Positions 6,513 through 7,709 of a DNA stretch of 7,709 nt are shown here, in pieces. The stretch is from Candidatus Scatomorpha stercorigallinarum. Lineage in GTDB: Bacteria > Bacillota_A > Clostridia > Oscillospirales > Oscillospiraceae. Where the stretch lies: positions 1 to 7,709 of the forward strand of contig DVOV01000108.1 in the NCBI GenBank assembly GCA_018713375.1, read 5' to 3'. Position numbers and translations under genes: made by a program. The notes beneath the pieces were generated by a model. That model was not told the origin of the DNA and did no database searches. It was given only the letters and a program-made list of their open reading frames with translations. The first letter of the stretch is position 1. Every line of letters starts with the position of its first letter.

Positions 6513-6577
6513 TTACAAGCCTCCGTATCGTTAGTCGCCCGCTTGGGGCCGCGCTAAGAGCTTATTCCCCGCCGCGC

Positions 6578-6606
6578 TTGTATATTCTCCTCCGGCGTAG
6601 TATAAT
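6578..6606 (+). promoter_or_regulatory. Probable deoC promoter
   Basis: Exact TATAAT at 6601-6606, a 17-base spacer, and TTGTAT (6578-6583) as a weak -35 with the key TTG intact. Transcription would begin near 6613, about 25 bases before ATG 6639, with the AAAGGAGA ribosome site between. Upstream, TAAG-AG-CTTA (6555-6564), flanked by GGGG and CCCC, is a small inverted repeat that could be an operator but is too short to assert. Confidence 0.65.
6599..6604 (-). promoter_or_regulatory. Possible -10 element for the SSB-like gene, overlapping the deoC -10
   Basis: Minus-strand TATACT (five of six matches) shares four base pairs with the plus-strand TATAAT of deoC. No good -35 is visible on this strand. 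Transcription would begin near 6592 and give a leader of about 80 bases before ATG 6512. No better minus-strand promoter is obvious in the 126-base gap. Confidence 0.35.
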
Positions 6607-6638
6607 GCTTCCACCACCTCACAAAAAGGAGAAAAGAC

Positions 6639-7322
6639 ATGGAGCTCAAAGATATTCTCTCCCGCTGCGACCACACCCTGCTGCGCGTGGACGCCGGCAG
6701 CGCCGAGATCCGCGCCCTCTGCGACCAGGCCATAAAGTACAACTGCGCCTCCGTCTGCATCCCGCCCTGCCACGTCAAGGGCGCGAGGGCCTATGTCGGC
6801 GCGAAAATGAAGGTCTGCACCGTCATCGGCTTCCCGAACGGCTATATGACCACCGCCGCGAAGGCCTTTGAGGCGGCGGACGCCGTAAAAAACGGCGCGG
6901 ACGAGATAGACATGGTCATCAACCTGGCCATGGTCAAGGACGGCTGCTGGGGCGACGTGGCGGACGACATCGCCGCCGTGCGCGCCGCCTGCGAGGGCCA
7001 TGTGCTGAAGGTCATCATCGAGTGCTGCCTCCTCACGGAGGAGGAAAAGCGCATGCTCTGCCGCATCGTCTCCGACTCCGGCGCGGACTACATCAAGACC
7101 TCCACCGGCTTTTCCACCGGCGGGGCCACGCGCGAGGACGTCAAGCTGCTGCGCAGCTGCTGCGCGGAGCACGTGAAGGTCAAGGCCGCCGGCGGCATCA
7201 AGACGCTCGCCGACGCCGAGGACTTCATAAACCTGGGCGCCGACCGCCTGGGCACCAGCCGCATCGTCAAGCTCGCCATGGAGCTTGAGAACGCGCCCGG
7301 TGCGCCCGAGGAGAACTACTGA
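6639..7322 (+). CDS. deoC: Deoxyribose-phosphate aldolase
   Basis: Class I aldolase that splits 2-deoxyribose-5-phosphate into glyceraldehyde-3-phosphate and acetaldehyde in deoxynucleoside catabolism, in the cytoplasm. The 227-residue TIM barrel has the usual length. Motifs are DHTLL (11-15), VIGFPNG (62-68), EIDMVINLAMVKDG (89-102) with Asp91, the Schiff-base lysine Lys153 in YIKTSTGFSTGGAT, and Lys182 in VKAAGGIKT, matching the E. coli Asp102, Lys167 and Lys201 set. Odd points: it has 13 cysteines, including pairs at 129-130 and 174-175, where IETCLL is common and this reads IIECCLL. ATG 6639 follows AAAGGAGA by seven bases. The stop overlaps the next gene's start (TGATG). Other deo genes (phosphorylase, mutase) are not in the window. 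Confidence 0.95.
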   Translation: MELKDILSRCDHTLLRVDAGSAEIRALCDQAIKYNCASVCIPPCHVKGARAYVGAKMKVCTVIGFPNGYMTTAAKAFEAADAVKNGADEIDMVINLAMVKDGCWGDVADDIAAVRAACEGHVLKVIIECCLLTEEEKRMLCRIVSDSGADYIKTSTGFSTGGATREDVKLLRSCCAEHVKVKAAGGIKTLADAEDFINLGADRLGTSRIVKLAMELENAPGAPEENY

Positions 7323-7681
7323 TGCGCCGCCGCCGGGTCACTTACCGCCCCAGCCGCGCCACCGGCATCCTCGGCACCGTGATGGGCGGCGTGTTCGTGC
7401 TCATCGGCATCTTTTTCGCCATCCCCAACGCCGGCGCCCTCGGCGTGCTGTGGACGCTGTTCGCCGTGGCCATCACCGCCTTCAACGCCTACAACGCCTT
7501 TGGTAAAAAATACGTCGGCCCGGAGATACGCATCGAGGAAGAGGGCGCCGAGGACGCCCCCGCCTCCGCCCCGGCCGGCGCGGCGGAGCGCCTGCGCGAG
7601 CTGGAGGCCCTGCGCGCGCAGGGCCTGATAACGGAGGAGGAATACGCCCAAAAACGGCAGGAGATCCTCTCCGAGCTCTGA
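7322..7681 (+). CDS. Small membrane protein with C-terminal SHOCT domain
   Basis: A 119-residue protein of unknown function. A basic N-terminus (MRRRRVTYRP) precedes two predicted membrane helices at about 14-34 and 37-60 (ILGTVMGGVFVLIGIFFAIP and VLWTLFAVAITAF). A short acidic, Ala/Pro-rich linker (about 70-88) follows, then a SHOCT domain at 90-119 (LRELEALRAQGLITEEEYAQKRQEIL), a short helical module common at the ends of bacterial membrane proteins. The positive N-terminus suggests both ends lie in the cytoplasm. Its ATG shares one base with the deoC stop, and GAGGAG inside the deoC end serves as the ribosome site, so the two are probably translationally coupled. The pairing need not mean a shared function. 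Confidence 0.85.
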   Translation: MRRRRVTYRPSRATGILGTVMGGVFVLIGIFFAIPNAGALGVLWTLFAVAITAFNAYNAFGKKYVGPEIRIEEEGAEDAPASAPAGAAERLRELEALRAQGLITEEEYAQKRQEILSEL

Positions 7682-7709
7682 AAAGCGCCGCCCTTCTGTG
7701 TCAAGTCAC

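Noticed and set aside
6531..7172. A 213-codon minus-strand frame opposite deoC
   Set aside because: It is the complement of a fully conserved DeoC and its residues follow from DeoC codons; no family is recognisable.
7682..7709. A terminator after the SHOCT gene
   Set aside because: Only 28 bases remain; no complete stem or T run is visible before the window ends.

Overview
The window reads as a stretch of G+C-rich Clostridia-type (Firmicutes) chromosome. The evidence is family-level only: strong AGGAGG-type ribosome binding sites, a biotin-dependent pyruvate carboxylase, a cytoplasmic type I asparaginase, a two-OB SSB-like protein and a small SHOCT membrane protein. A G+C-rich gut clostridium is a reasonable guess, but no marker gene fixes the taxon. 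Nearly every base is used by a small number of ordinary, intact genes. There is no mobile element, tRNA, rRNA or CRISPR array.

Left half, minus strand (4639 down to 1): one tightly packed, co-directional cluster that probably forms an operon, in the order proB, proA, proC, a class I SAM-dependent methyltransferase, and the 5' end of pyc (pyruvate carboxylase, running off the left edge). Gaps are about 15, 17, 4 and 20 bases. ProB, ProA and ProC form the complete glutamate-to-proline route. Pyruvate carboxylase makes oxaloacetate, which feeds 2-oxoglutarate and glutamate, the precursor of that route. The methyltransferase has no obvious role in it. A good extended -10 promoter (TGATATAAT) lies just before proB.

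Centre (4640-4868): a divergent control region between proB (minus) and ansA (plus). It holds the proB promoter, an ansA promoter with a perfect 8-bp inverted repeat across its -35 and spacer, and two hairpins that look like intrinsic terminators for minus-strand transcription. ansA (4869-5870, TTG start) encodes a cytoplasmic L-asparaginase.

Right half: ansA meets a minus-strand gene for a tailless, two-OB SSB-like protein tail to tail, with only 3 bases between their stop codons. That gene and deoC (deoxyribose-phosphate aldolase, plus strand) diverge from a 126-base gap whose -10 elements overlap on opposite strands. deoC is coupled by a TGATG overlap to a two-helix SHOCT-domain membrane protein, and the window ends 28 bases later.

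Several starts were chosen over longer open frames on ribosome binding site evidence: proA at 3499, proB at 4639, the methyltransferase at GTG 1432 and ansA at TTG 4869. I found no convincing undescribed system. The points most worth checking are the proline/methyltransferase/pyruvate carboxylase operon, the control region between proB and ansA, the tailless double-OB protein and the unusually cysteine-rich DeoC.
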